Source: Wolfiporia cocos (Eukaryota > Basidiomycota > Agaricomycetes > Polyporales > Phaeolaceae). Taken from it: a stretch of DNA of 64,000 bases. Under the pieces are notes generated by a model. That model was not told where the DNA came from. It saw nothing but the letters and a program-made list of their open reading frames with translations, and did not search any database. A program made the translations under genes and the position numbers. Positions 27,820-39,859 of the stretch are shown here, in pieces. How positions within the stretch are numbered: position 1 is the first letter of the stretch; every line of letters begins with the position of its first letter. The stretch lies in the NCBI GenBank assembly GCA_029448655.1, contig JACCLO010000014.1, forward strand, positions 310,001-374,000. Reading direction: 5' to 3'.

Positions 27820-30640
27820 AGTACGAGGCTGTCAGCACGCCCGCGACGGGAGAAAACCCAGAATCATAGCTCTAGGACTGGTTGATTATGTCGGATATGG
27901 ACTGCAGAGCGTCACCCGGTACGCGCCACTGAGTTGTTCGTACAGTACCTCTGCATTGTGCCAAAGTGTAGGTGTAATGATGAGTCGTGCAGATATGAGA
28001 GCTGTGCTGAGACACTCTTGCGGGCGAGGTGGCTGGACATCAGCGTGCCACATTGCAGCATTGCAGGCATGCGACTGTATTCACTTTGCCGACGACTCGG
28101 GGGTAATGTGACTTAGACGCCATACCGTCGATGGCCGCAACACATCGGATTGCATGCACGGCAGCGACAACAAGCACCGACCGCACCGGAGCAGGATGAG
28201 GCCTGTGCCAGATGCCAGGGTTGTACACGCTCGCGACCTTGTCTTTAGGTTTGCATGTGCGGAGATATAGATATCGGACGTCTCGGTCGGAGATGCAGCA
28301 TATCGGGCGGGCGTCCTGCCGCTGATCGGTGGCGACACTGAGGCTGCTGACATTTGAGGCTGCTGACATTAAAGTGCCATATTCCTGCAGCGTGCATCCT
28401 CTCCTGATCGGATGCTCGGGGGCAGTGGTGCAGGTGCCAGCAGCACGTCATCGAGCCCTTGCAATTTTCACGTGTGTTCGCGCGGCAGGGTCGAGCAAGT
28501 GCGATTCGATGCAGTCGAGTGAGCTCCATGCCTCGTTCTGTTTCACGCGGCAGGATCATGCAGATACTACCGGTCGATAAGGGACGAAGCTGCCCGTACG
28601 CGGGCGCGGGTGTTGCCAGGAGAGGTGCACAAAGCCAGGGCTGTTGAACCGTGACTGCGATGGACGCTGTCACCACGTACGCGACTGGCCGCGCGCGCCG
28701 GCGGACCGTTTGTCCAGAATCCATATCCCTGTGGTTCTATGATTGAGCAGATGCGACAAGTTGCATGATCAATCCTGATATGGGACATTGCATAATCAGA
28801 ATGTACAGAAATGCATGGTTAATACAGATTTTAGGAAGATGTTATCTCGGGGCGAATGATGCGATGAGATACCTTGTGGGGCGATATAACGGAACATCAG
28901 CATGCCAAATTACTGGCTCGCATCTACATTCAACTTGACGATAACCAAAACGCGGGAGCAATAACCTTTTGTCGAGGGCTGTAGTGCATTCGTGTTAAGA
29001 CGCGGCAGGGACAACAGACACCGACTGGAGCGGTACAAGGCCCGTACTCGCCATCGGGAGGGCCAAGCTCGCGAGCCTGCATTCGCTTTTGCGGCGATAT
29101 GCAGACGAGGGCGGCAGTCGGGAAACATCGCGCGCACGATGTCGAAGTTACACGGAGATGCTGCGGCAGGTTCATGCGGTTGGAATGACGCTGGCATACC
29201 ACATTGAAGGTCGCAGACGGGTTCAGCTTGTTGTCGACCAAAATTTTGACCAAGAGCAGTGGTGAATGCGGCCTCATGCCGCCAAGTCCTTCTTTTTGAT
29301 GCTTCGGGAGACAGGGTCAACGCAGCCAGTCACACCGGAGCGAGACGAGGCCTGAGATCGCCGCCGACAGGGCCGGGGCTCGCGAGCCTGCATATGCATT
29401 CGCGGCGATATGCGTACGGGCGTTGATACTCAGAGATACATCCAACGTGTACTTTGTCTGAACAGCGTGGCAACATTGTATCAGAACGGCGCCGGCATCC
29501 CATATTAGAAAGTTGCATCCACATTCAACTTGTCGACGCCCCGTAGCAGCGGTGTAGTGGGATGTCATGCCGCAGAGTCCTTCCCTTGTTCTTGTTGATG
29601 TCTCAGGAACAATATCGGAGCCAAGGCTCCTTGCCGTCGAGCGGGCTCCTCATTCCGTTAACTAGCGGGCGGCAGGGACGATGCAACCGACTGCATCGGA
29701 GCGGGGCGAAGCTTGTGTGAGCCGAGGGGGGAACAGAACGGTCAAGAGTCAGGGCCACTGAATCGCGAGGGCAGCATGTGCGCTTGTGTCGATGCACACG
29801 GAGCTACACAATGAAGTGACACCCGAGCGCGCCGTGTACAGTATCTCGATATTTGCATGCCCGGCACATATGTGAGGAGGGCAGCTGAAAAAAGGGAGCC
29901 GACATGGGCTTTGTGCCACGAAACTGTGGCTGGATGGCTGAGCGACGATCGTGCGTCGCCTGCGTCCGGCTCGTCGTTGTATAACCCTTATCACGATTCG
30001 CGGGCAGACGCCACATCTTCGATTGGGTTAACTCGTGGATCCGTACGCGCTTGCGCTCGGCGGAAGTGATACCGGAGAGTCTTACGTTCCGACGATGGGA
30101 GAAGACTACAGAGCCAGAGCTGCTGCACCGGCGGTGAGGTGGTCTTTTCTCCACGTGAGCGAAAATTTATGATGCATCGTCTGACGCAGGGACGATGGTC
30201 GTGTAATGCGCATGGACACGTCAACTTGCTGCTGGCTTCGGGATCACGAATGAAGATGATGGACGCCACCGCCGCGTCTGCGGATCTTGCCTTTGGTTTA
30301 CGACCTTGTTTGTCGACGTCGCATCTACATCTGTGAGAGTGGGCTGGTCGTCAAATATTGCACCCGTGTTGCCGCATTGCACCCGGACCATTATCATCGC
30401 ATCCGCACTCGCGCCGTGACCGTCGGATTGTCGCGTTGCACAGGAGACCGCCGCCTGTCACGTCGGATACGGGATGCTGTACTTCTGTATTCACACAGAG
30501 GCCGGACAGAACGTATCGGAATCAATATACGCGTCGCGCACGTACGAGGGGACCTCCTGGGACGGGTGCCTAGTTGCAGTCACCGAACGTCAGTACGTGC
30601 AGGGTTGTAAGCAGTGAGCATGCGGATGCGCACATGACTG

Positions 30641-32190
30641 CTATGAGCTGATACAATCGAGACAGGTCTGTTTGATGTAGTAGTGAGTGCCACTGCACTG
30701 TGCACACGAATCACTGTCCAGACGTGCTTACGCTCGCGCGCCTCCGCCTCGGCTGGATCGCAATGATGCAGAGGGGGCCGGGTACTACACGATTATTTAA
30801 GTTTGATTTCGCATATTCAGCCCAGGAAGAATCCTTACTGCTGCTTCGGGTCCATGGGAACGCACTGTGATTGTTATCTACCGTGGTGTTCGTCTGATAT
30901 CAGCTTCCATAGCATTCCAAGGGCTCCCATATATTCTGTTGACTGTTTATCTTACCAATTAATGTTATCAGCTATCCGTCGATCCAACAAGATGAAAAGC
31001 CAGACTTGTCTCGTAGATCGATTTTTTTTCATGAACTCTTCAGTCGATTGGGCGTGACATGGATGATCCTGTGTTAGTCTTGAGGTTTCGCAAATAGATT
31101 GTTATGGTGATTTTGCTGGGTGACTTCAGACATGAATGCATGAGCTGTTGGGCATCCCATCTGCCAGATCTCTGAACGAGCGACTGCTATAGGCGCTTGT
31201 GGGCGCACGCCATATTAGACGCCCCCATGGGCGCCTGATAAGTAGTCCAACATACACTTTGTCATACTCACGATCTTTGTGGTGAAACTGCACGATTATA
31301 CAAGAGCCTGCTGAGCTTTGTAATGCACCCTTACTCCTGCCAGGACGAGTACAAACTGCAGCAGCGGTCGGCAACTGCCGGGCCCGGACCACATCAGTTC
31401 TGTGACGCGCAAGGGATTAGGGACAGGCAATTGAGTTTGCTTATGTGGAAGTAGAGCGGTAAGTTTAGTCTGGTGGTTTGTGTAAAGCACCTTTGCAGCA
31501 TATTCTCTGAGCAAGACAGATCTCGTCATGTCGCGCACAGCCGCTCAGCTGCACCATTGCTTATCGTTACTTGCTTACGATCGTAGCAAGAGAGTCATGG
31601 CAAAATCTTATCACATCAAATCCCGTCATATGTAAGTCTGCTGACTATCTGCAGAAACTCCGTATATTTTTTGCAAATCATGACAAGCCGAATAGAAGAA
31701 AAGCTTAACAGCCGGCATTTCAGCCGCAGAGATGAATTGTAGCTGAGATGAACATCAGGGGTATGTGTTCCGGACTCTGCTACATGCACGCCGCGGGACA
31801 TTTGAGCCTCATGGTTGCAGATGACATATCACTACTCGCCCCTGTATGTAAATAACACCAGCGACAGCACCGCGCCTAAAGGCCCGCTGGATTTCCGAGT
31901 CAACTATATTGAACCGGTTAGTATGATGCTCGGAGTATTCTATGCTATTCCCAGCACGGGAGCAATTGGCGAAACTGGCGTATGCGTGTCACCAGAATGT
32001 CACTGAGCATGCAGCTGGCATGCTGGGGCACCGAGCGAACGAATTATAGGATCAAACGGAAGGCGATTCTCTGAGCCAGCGGGGCGGCCAAGGCTCTCAA
32101 GGTTTAGTTCTACCTGGCGGTAATTGAGTGCTATGCAATATGCAACTTCACACCGTGCTCGGGCGTCGTACCAGCTCGCACAAAAGTGCA
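30641..32190. other. Unannotated stretch
   Basis: About 1.5 kb between repeat blocks B and C. No gene or clear repeat seen. Confidence 0.4.
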
Positions 32191-32199
32191 AGCGAACTC

Positions 32200-33500
32200 T
32201 GATATCGGCGGAACATCAGCTTTCACACCGTGAGCCGCTCTAGAGGTGAGAAATTTCAATCTATGACCGCCGATTTACGTATTGCTTTGACGTATGCAAG
32301 TCTCCACGTCAACGAGACATCCCTGAGAATGAATGTACAGCGCTAACTCAGCTTTAACTCCCTCTGACCCTCGCGCTTCATGCGTGGTGCTGATAATGGC
32401 ACCGCTGAGATGAAAGTTTGGCAGCAGCGGCCAAGATCACGACGCCACTTCGGTTTTCAAGGCGAATTGCACATCAAGCGGCTCCCTGACGCATTCTTTG
32501 TACGCAGCTCCTTCCAAACTGATTCCGCTCGGTGCCGAAATTTTGTTCATCATTAGCGCTGTCAGGTATATTTTCCCTGACCATTATGCGCATAAAACTT
32601 GGCCATATACTAGCTGAAGCCTCGAAATCTAGGGCTTGTATCTCTATGTCGCCGACCACAGAGGTTTCGCAGTTCTGAGAGGTGCCCATTGAAACCAATC
32701 AGAACGCTCTTTTGGTCGCCGAAAAGGAGATTTGAGCGCCTCACAGTGTTACGAAACCTATGTGGAGCTGCATTGCTCAGCACTTAGGCCGCGGGGGCGA
32801 TTCGTCGCCTAAGTTTCAGCCAATCCTCTTTATTATCTCAAACCGCGAACCAGGTTGATCAGCTAGTCGCTCCACTCAGCCCATCGATAAGCTCTGCTTC
32901 CGTATGTGCGGGAGGAATGGAACCCTTGAAAGTAAGCAGTTTGCTCATCAAACCCGTTAATTGCCTAGTATCCCCGCAGGGTCTCGTAACAAGGCAGGGT
33001 TTCTAAGATCCAGGCCTATCTGCGCAGTAGTGTCTGAGACATCCTTGGTGCTACTACCCCGCTCCTTCCCTCTAAAGAGCAAAAATTAAATTGCGCGCCG
33101 AATGACCAATATAAGGTCAGGACGTTATGTGGCTGCGTACGACTGGGCACCACTACTCTGGGGCACAGTTGACTAACGCGATTACTAGAACGAGAACGAG
33201 CGCGTAGGGGAGGTCAATCGCTCCACATTCATCTAAACATCCGCATCCCTGGTTGCTGAACGCTTGCATTGCGCCCGCCAGGAGTACAACCGTAACCGGA
33301 TCGGCTCGATCGAGTTGATCCACCTCTCGTATGTACACAGAAATGATGGTCTGGAGTGCTTCGAAAGGAACTAGCGCTGATTTGTAGTGTCAGTAGACCC
33401 GTGCATCTGCTCACACTCTGGCAACTTTGCAGCGAGCCTTCTTATGATCATAGCTCGAAAGCGTTAGTGGCGGTATGCGCAGCGTCCGCCTCCCATGGGA
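32200..33500 (-). repeat. Old repeat block C, copy 1 (inverted)
   Basis: Inverted match to 45230-46510: for example 33230-33350 against 45410-45550, and 32250-32320 against 46430-46490. Many differences are A/T here against G/C there. No gene seen. Confidence 0.65.
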
Positions 33501-33539
33501 CGTCTCGAGCAAAGCTGGACAACTAATATCAAATCCTGA

Positions 33540-35800
33540 TTACTAACCCTGGAGAAAGAAACTATGCGGCAGAAAAGTGGACTTACTCGACTTTTGAAGT
33601 CTGCACCAGGGACAAGACTGCACCATCTTGACTGGTAGACATCTGTTTAGCTCGAAAAGAACCATCGACGTTACTGACGACGAATAATTGCACATTAGAG
33701 GATGCGATCATGTGGAGAAATTAAGGGCTAAAATTCCTGCCATTTTCAAATTCTGATTGCGGCCAGGACCGTCAAAGATGGTACTAGTACGTCTCACTAT
33801 CCAATTCCACGCGCTTAGCATGATTTGGTCCTTCTGGCTCGGAGCTATTGATAGCGGGCAGCCATAACGAGCCGCAGTCCATGAGGAGGCGGGAAGCAGT
33901 CTCTGCCACTACACTCTTTCAAGACCCAGTGGTCAAAGTTGCCCCACGCTGCTACCACGCTGCTACCGCGGAATACAGTCCCTGACTCCCATCGCGCCTG
34001 CCGAGGGTCATGTGAGTTTCGCTATATTTACGCGCTCTAAGGCGTTAGCCCGTGCCTCCAGCTGATCTCTGCGCCCGAAGGCGCGAAGCTCATTTTAACA
34101 CGCAATCAGAGATTGACCTTCCAATGCACAATCCTCGCGGAATCCACGCCCCGCTCGGCTATGCCGGCGCGGCCAGGTGATCTTTAAGTACTACTTGATG
34201 GGGATACGCGGGATGCGGTCTGCCACTCAATCTCGCTGCCTTTTGTGTTGCCACAGGTTGCATGTGTGAACGTAAGGATAGAGATATATCGCAAGTGGCT
34301 TAATGCCGGCCTCGTGCTGTCCCTCGCGCTCATCTGCCTCGGGTCTACACCGGGGCGCTGGCGACGCAGCATCGATGAATCAGCAAGAGAGCACCCGTAA
34401 CGTAAGGCACATCCGGTGCAGGTGGGGGTAGTGTACACGTTTACTTTAATGCTGAACGCGATAGCAGACAATCCAGAAGCAGTAGTAAGTCCAGCGGCTT
34501 GACTGAGTGGTTCGGATCCCTCGGCCATTATAAAGACGCGCTGTGTTAGAAGTGCAAGCTACAAGGATCGTGACCATGACTTGGAGTCATCGAATTGATC
34601 AGTTGTAGCTGGAAGGTGTAGTCCGAGCAATATCGTGCGAATCGCGGAAGGCAGCCCTCGAGTCATAGCTTAGGCGTCCTGTCGGGATGAAATCAAATAG
34701 ACTCGGTAACATCGCCTCGTTCTCTCTCGTGTGTACAGCTTACTGTTGGGACCGAGTTTTGAGTCGAACTGTCTCAAAGCCCAACAGGTGCGGACGTGCG
34801 GAGATAGACTGGTCGGCGAGGCGAGCGTACCGCGCGCACTGCTCTGCTATATTTTCGCCATACGCCAGCGCCAGCGCCGCGCGATCGTCCGACACAGAAC
34901 TTCCACCTGCTCGGGGGAAGCTGAGCGGCCATGCGCGCGCGCATCGGCCTGCCGCAGCACACATGCGCCAAGACTCGCTATTACGTCTTTGGATCTGCAC
35001 GCGCGGCATCTCAGAAAGGGGTCGGCGGGACCCGGTTATCTTTACAATGTTGTGTGCGCAACGTCACATATATGGGTCCATAAAGTGGTAACGCGCCAGC
35101 GGGTGCCTCTGCATGCGTATCAGAAGCGCGCCGCAGTCAGGGTTGGCTCTGGCTTCTGGCCGCGTCGTGACGGTGTGCTTCAAATTCATTATTGATCTAC
35201 ACCATTGGCCTGGAGGCGGTCTGGACATGGCCAGAGAGGGTACGCCAAGTCAGAAGTCAGGAGCTGCGCGCAACAACAACAAACTGGCGAATGTGGGGAC
35301 GTCGCGATCGGCGGGTCACTCGGGGTCCGACCATCAAAATTAGGATTCATAACGGCACATCAACAGCCGCCAATCAGGTCGTACGCGACGCCACGCATGT
35401 TTGACCAGTACGATTCAGTTCTGGATCTTGTGTCCTGACATGTTACGGTCGGTGGCAGGGCAAGAATTGACTCCGTGATGGGCGGCAAACTCTCTGGGAA
35501 TGTACAAAGGCGTTATGTAGCCGGCCTGGTTTACGTTTAACGGCCGGGGCTTGGTTGTGCACGTCATTGTGCACCGAATCACCACGCAATGATATGTCAG
35601 CTTTACAACGATGACAGCATTTGTCACGTACCGCCAATACCGCGTGTCCCTTAATACAAATTGTGTTCGGTTCTGGCTGCCACGAACGCATTGGTATGCG
35701 CCTGAAACTGCGTCAATTCTGTGATCGAGCTAAACCAGGAGAGACTGTTATCTTCTCGAAACGTCGTCATCCGCTGCAACTAAGCACCTGCGCCTCCGTT
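33540..35800 (+). repeat. Old repeat block A, copy 2
   Basis: Direct diverged copy of 21875-25100, starting near a shared GAAACTATGCGGCAGAA and running past the shared ATTACGTCTTTGGATCTGCA (34980). It lacks the 700-bp insertion of copy 1. No gene seen. Confidence 0.7.
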
Positions 35801-36734
35801 TATATGCCGAAAGCATGAGGAATGGAAGTCTTGACAGAACTTGTCATTCTTCGGACCCCACAAAGTCGCGCGTAGGGTGAGAAACACCAGTCTTGACATC
35901 CCGACACGAAATGAGAAGTATCAGGATCCGAGGCACCAGTAATGACATGAACGGCATCGATTGAGGATTGATGGTAATGAGACGATGGTCATTTGGCCTT
36001 TGATACCGTCATAGCGCCAGATTGACGTCTAGATAGAACAGAAGCGTCAACTTTGGCGCGTATTTAGTGAAACTTTGTAGGACAGAGACTTTTGTATTCT
36101 TGGCGGTGCAGTGAAGCACCTGTAGCTCGGCTGCAGATTCAGACAAAAATAGCCGAGGCTTAGTCTCGAAGAATTAGCCTGATGGGGTTCAACGTGAATT
36201 TGTAAATTCACTCAATTCATGACCAGCCTGTAATAAGACTCGCATGGCCTCAGCAATGCGAATCGCACACGCGTGCGCCGGAGAGGGTGCTGGTAGCATC
36301 GAAGAAACATGGAGCGACTCACTAGCGTAATCTGATCCGACCGGTCATGGTAGAAGCTCCACGATCTCCGATGACTGACTACGAATTGTATTGACCGCTA
36401 CGTGATACCTGTTTTATTACGTTGTGCGCCCGGATAGGTCGCGAGCGTCCGCCTAGCGCTAGCCTAGAGCTAGAGGTAAGTATACACCGCCATAGTTCTG
36501 CGGGTGTCGCGACTATGCTAGCGAAGCTGGATGAGCGATGGGATGGCAGACCGGATAGTCGCAAGAGGTAGTAACCGAGTGATGGACCATTATCGCGAGC
36601 ACAGGCCGCACGTTCGAGCGTCGCATTCGGCCAAACCATGTGTGGTTAGGATAAAGGAATTATTGCCACCTCATGCATTTGCCAATGGGATAATCTGAAA
36701 CCTCGAGCCCGAGGTCTCTAACGATGACTCAAAA
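35801..36734. other. Unannotated stretch
   Basis: About 0.9 kb, no feature seen. Confidence 0.4.
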
Positions 36735-36931
36735 TACTAACGCCGGACCCCTTCTGCACAATGGACCACTTCTGGACAATCGACTTTGCATAACGACATA
36801 AGTCAGGATGTAAACTAAAATGATACAGAACTTCGTCTACATGTCCAGTATCCACACAAATATTTTTCAATGCGTTGTCACCCCTGCAGAATCAGAAGGG
36901 GTCCGTTGTGCAAAAGGGTCCGGTGTTAGTA
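36735..36931. mobile_element. Short TA-flanked MITE
   Basis: 197 bp including the flanking TA on each side. About 30-bp inverted ends (CTAACGCCGGACCCCTTCTG on the left, its imperfect inverse ending GGTCCGGTGTTAG on the right). TA duplication suggests a Tc1/mariner-type transposase in trans. No coding sequence. Confidence 0.7.
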
Positions 36932-36932
36932 A

Positions 36933-37589
36933 TTGGATTGCCTCGAGATCACAGAGCATATCTGCATTGCTACTTTCAGATGCTCCGACATCTCGGGATG
37001 TTGCCTCGGCCCATTTAAAGGCACAACGTACCTTACCTTCCAGCAGCACTTGCCGATGGCTACGAATTTCACGATCAGCAGGGACGTCCCGCAGGAGATA
37101 ACATCAGAACACAGAGGGCACTTCCACACCGTTTTCACATCCATGGCCGGCCGCAGCCCCGATCACGTTGCGAGGAGGATCGGCCAGGCGCGCGTTCATC
37201 GCCTCCGCGCATTGAATAGCCCAGCGCGTCCATTCGCTCCCAACACGCTCAGGCTCGCGCCGCACGCTCCACGCGCTCTCTTTGCGAGGGTGCTTTCTGC
37301 CCCGAGACCGGAGGCGGCCGCGCAGTCCTCCGCGTACCTGCCGCATGCACGTGCGATGGGCCACATGTGCATCCACCGGAGGTATCACAGCGGCCGCTAC
37401 GACGCCCGGGAGAAGGCGCGGGGCTGTGATGGACCTAGCGTCGCACCCCGGTCGCGTGGACGAGACGAGCGAGGTGAAACGCTCCGATGGGGCGCGTCGC
37501 CGCGCTGCTCTTGTAATCCGCAGCTGCGGGCAGGCAACGGTCGCTCCCGTCTCTGGCACGGTTCACAGTCCAAGATTGAGCATCAATGA
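36933..37589 (+). other. 218-codon open frame, unclear
   Basis: Starts inside the end of the MITE. The first 70 residues look somewhat protein-like (G-P-F-K-G-T-T-Y-L-T-F-Q-Q-H-L), after which it becomes Arg/Ala/Pro rich like the neighbouring GC-rich noncoding DNA. No domain recognised. Possibly a fragment of a gene in its first 200 bp. Confidence 0.2.
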
Positions 37590-37639
37590 GCACGGACGCG
37601 ACGGCGGCCGGCGCAGACTGCGGCTGCCCCTATCGTTGT

Positions 37640-38690
37640 GCGCTGATTTGGAAGGCAAGAAGCCACATCCGACATAGCAAAGTGCGAGAAGCGTACCAGA
37701 CCGAAAGGCTCACTAGAATATAGCCCCAACATCTGCCGCGGCTTGTGGCTGAGGTCGCAGATGATCGCCCGGGGGTGTCTCGTGAGCACTGGGGGGGGGG
37801 CACGGCTGCGCGCCAGGGGCGATCCGCGCCGCCGCCGTCGTGCCGCTCCAGCTCGCGCGCAGAGCGGTAACGTGCGCAGGCACAGCAGGATGGGCACGCG
37901 TGCGAGCTGGTGGCGGGGATGCCCCATCCCGGCAGATCGCTATCGATCGCGCGTGCGCACGCCGCTGTACATAATACGCCTGCAGCGCTTCGCGCGCAGT
38001 CCCACCCGCTATGGGTGTCGATCCATATAAAGCAACGCGCGTCTGCCCGGCTATCAGCAATACACTTCGCCCGTCGGCGACGATCAAGGCTGTGCTCGCC
38101 GGCACACCTCGCCCCGGCGCCACGCGCGCGCGTTTGTGGCGTCGATACCAACCATCAGCTACCAGCCCGGTCGACGCGCCGCCCCTGGAGGCCCGGCACG
38201 CGAGCCTGAGCACGCCCACGCGCGGCTGGCGACGGCCAGCACGGACACGATCGGGCACGCCGAGCACGCGCGCGGGGACGGCGTGGATCTGATCGCACGT
38301 CACCGCGCGTGCGTGCTGGTGATCCGCCGGGGCGCTGCGCGATGACGTCTGTACGTGCGTGCCCCGCGCGCGATGCGCGTGCTGTATGATTGATCCAGTG
38401 ATTGTGGCAGGGCGAGGCGGCTGGAGATCTGCGTGCCCGTGTCGATGGCGCGCGGCGGTGTGTGCAGGCGCGGTGGTGCCGTACCGTTGGCTCGCGCCTC
38501 GTCGGTCGCGCCGACGCCCAGCGCCGCGCCCGTCGTGCGCCGTCGCGATGCCCGGGAGCTGTACCTTCGCCGTGCGCCGCGGCGGCGCGGACACCGACCG
38601 CATCGGGGGGGACACCGACCGCATCGGAGCGGGCACGCGTGCGCCACAGGGACGCGGCGATGGTTATTCGTTATATGATCGTCGCCACCC
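37640..38690 (+). repeat. Block B, partial GC-rich copy
   Basis: Matches 25998-28190 in pieces: the GCGAGCTGGT...CGCTGTACATAAT segment (37895-37978) and the core CACCGACCGCATCGG (38600). Much richer in G+C than copy 1. The 307- and 132-codon frames on either strand are side effects of low stop-codon density. Confidence 0.55.
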
Positions 38691-38889
38691 GCGCGCACAA
38701 CGTGTGTTGGTTGCTGGGTGCTAGTTACTAGCTACGCCCCGCGCGTCCCTGTCCCTTGCCCGCGTGTGCGATTTGGACGACGTGCGGTCTGGGCAGAGGC
38801 GGCGAAGAGGACGCAGCCGCTGTCCCCGCGTGCTATCGGCACCCGAGCAGCTCCGCTGCTGTGTAGTGTGCAGTGTCCGCCGCTGTGCC

Positions 38890-39704
38890 CTGGCGTCTGC
38901 ACCCGTGCGCGGAATCACATGCAACAACGAACCAAACTAAATTTTTCAAAAAACAAGGAGAAGCGACGCCCCGGCCAGCACGTACGCGGCGCCAATAGAT
39001 CTGCACCCGCCGCGTCCCTGTTCTGCGTCCGCAATACGCCGTGTGTTCTGAGCAAAGACGGCGAAAAGGACGCAGGCTTCGTCCCCGCGCGCTGACGGCA
39101 CGCGGGCATTCTCGCTATTCATACGCTCGATGTTCGTGTCCGCCACAAGGCTTCTGGCGTCTGCACCCGTGCGCGGAATCACATGCAACAACGAACCAAA
39201 CTAAATTTTTCAAAAAACAAGGAGAAGCGACGCCCCGGCCAGCACGTACGCGGCGCCAATAGATCTGCACCCGCCGCGTCCCTGTTCTGCGTCCGCAATA
39301 CGCCGTGTGTTCTGAGCAAAGACGGCGAAAAGGACGCAGGCTTCGTCCCCGCGCGCTGACGGCACGCGGGCATTCTCGCTATTCATACGCTCGATGTTCG
39401 TGTCCGCCACAAGGCTTCTGGCGTCTGCACCCGTGCGCGGAATCACATGCAACAACGAACCAAACTAAATTTTTCAAAAAACAAGGAGAAGCGACGCCCC
39501 GGCCAGCACGTACGCGGCGCCAATAGATCTGCACCCGCCGCGTCCCTGTTCTGCGTCCGCAATACGCCGTGTGTTCTGAGCAAAGACGGCGAAAAGGACG
39601 CAGGCTTCGTCCCCGCGCGCTGACGGCACGCGGGCATTCTCGCTATTCATACGCTCGATGTTCGTGTCCGCCACAAGGCTTCTGGCGTCTGCACCCGTGC
39701 GCGG
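38890..39704. repeat. Tandem array of three identical 264-bp units
   Basis: Units start at 38890, 39154 and 39418 and look identical by eye. A 23-bp start of a fourth follows at 39682. A diverged partial unit precedes them (38733-38889) and a degenerate one follows (to about 39765). Each unit has an A/T-rich patch (CTAAATTTTTCAAAAAACAA) in GC-rich DNA. It lies about 1.7 kb before the regulator gene. Confidence 0.95.
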
Positions 39705-39763
39705 GCCTTCCATGGCGTGCAATGGCGTGCCAGCACAAAAATAAAGGGAAGCGACGCACCGCC

Positions 39764-39855
39764 AGCGCACACGGACACGGGCACGGACACGGGCACCGGC
39801 ACCGGCACGCGGCGCGGAAGCCAGAGCCAGAGCTAGAGCCAGAGCCGATCTGCAC
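39764..39855. repeat. Hexanucleotide microsatellites
   Basis: (GGGCAC/GGACAC)n with GGCACC variants, then (CCAGAG)n with one variant, adjacent to each other. Confidence 0.85.
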
Positions 39856-39859
39856 CCGG

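Larger units (their letters stand above)
25560..30640 (+). repeat. Old repeat block B, copy 1, with diverged about 350-bp tandem units
   Basis: Follows block A directly. The same A-B order is found inverted at 56.2 to 49.6 kb. Strong anchors: 26135-26285 matches 53180-53340 (inverted) and 37880-37990 (direct), and 26500-26600 matches 52870-52970 (inverted). From 28.1 to 29.7 kb, units about 310-350 bp apart repeat a core like GGCAGGGAC...CCGAC...CGGAGC and a second core GCTCGCGAGCCTGCAT. No conserved protein-coding gene seen. Confidence 0.7.

Noticed and set aside
38890..39704. CRISPR array
   Set aside because: Units are 264 bp and fully contiguous, without spacers, in a eukaryotic genome.
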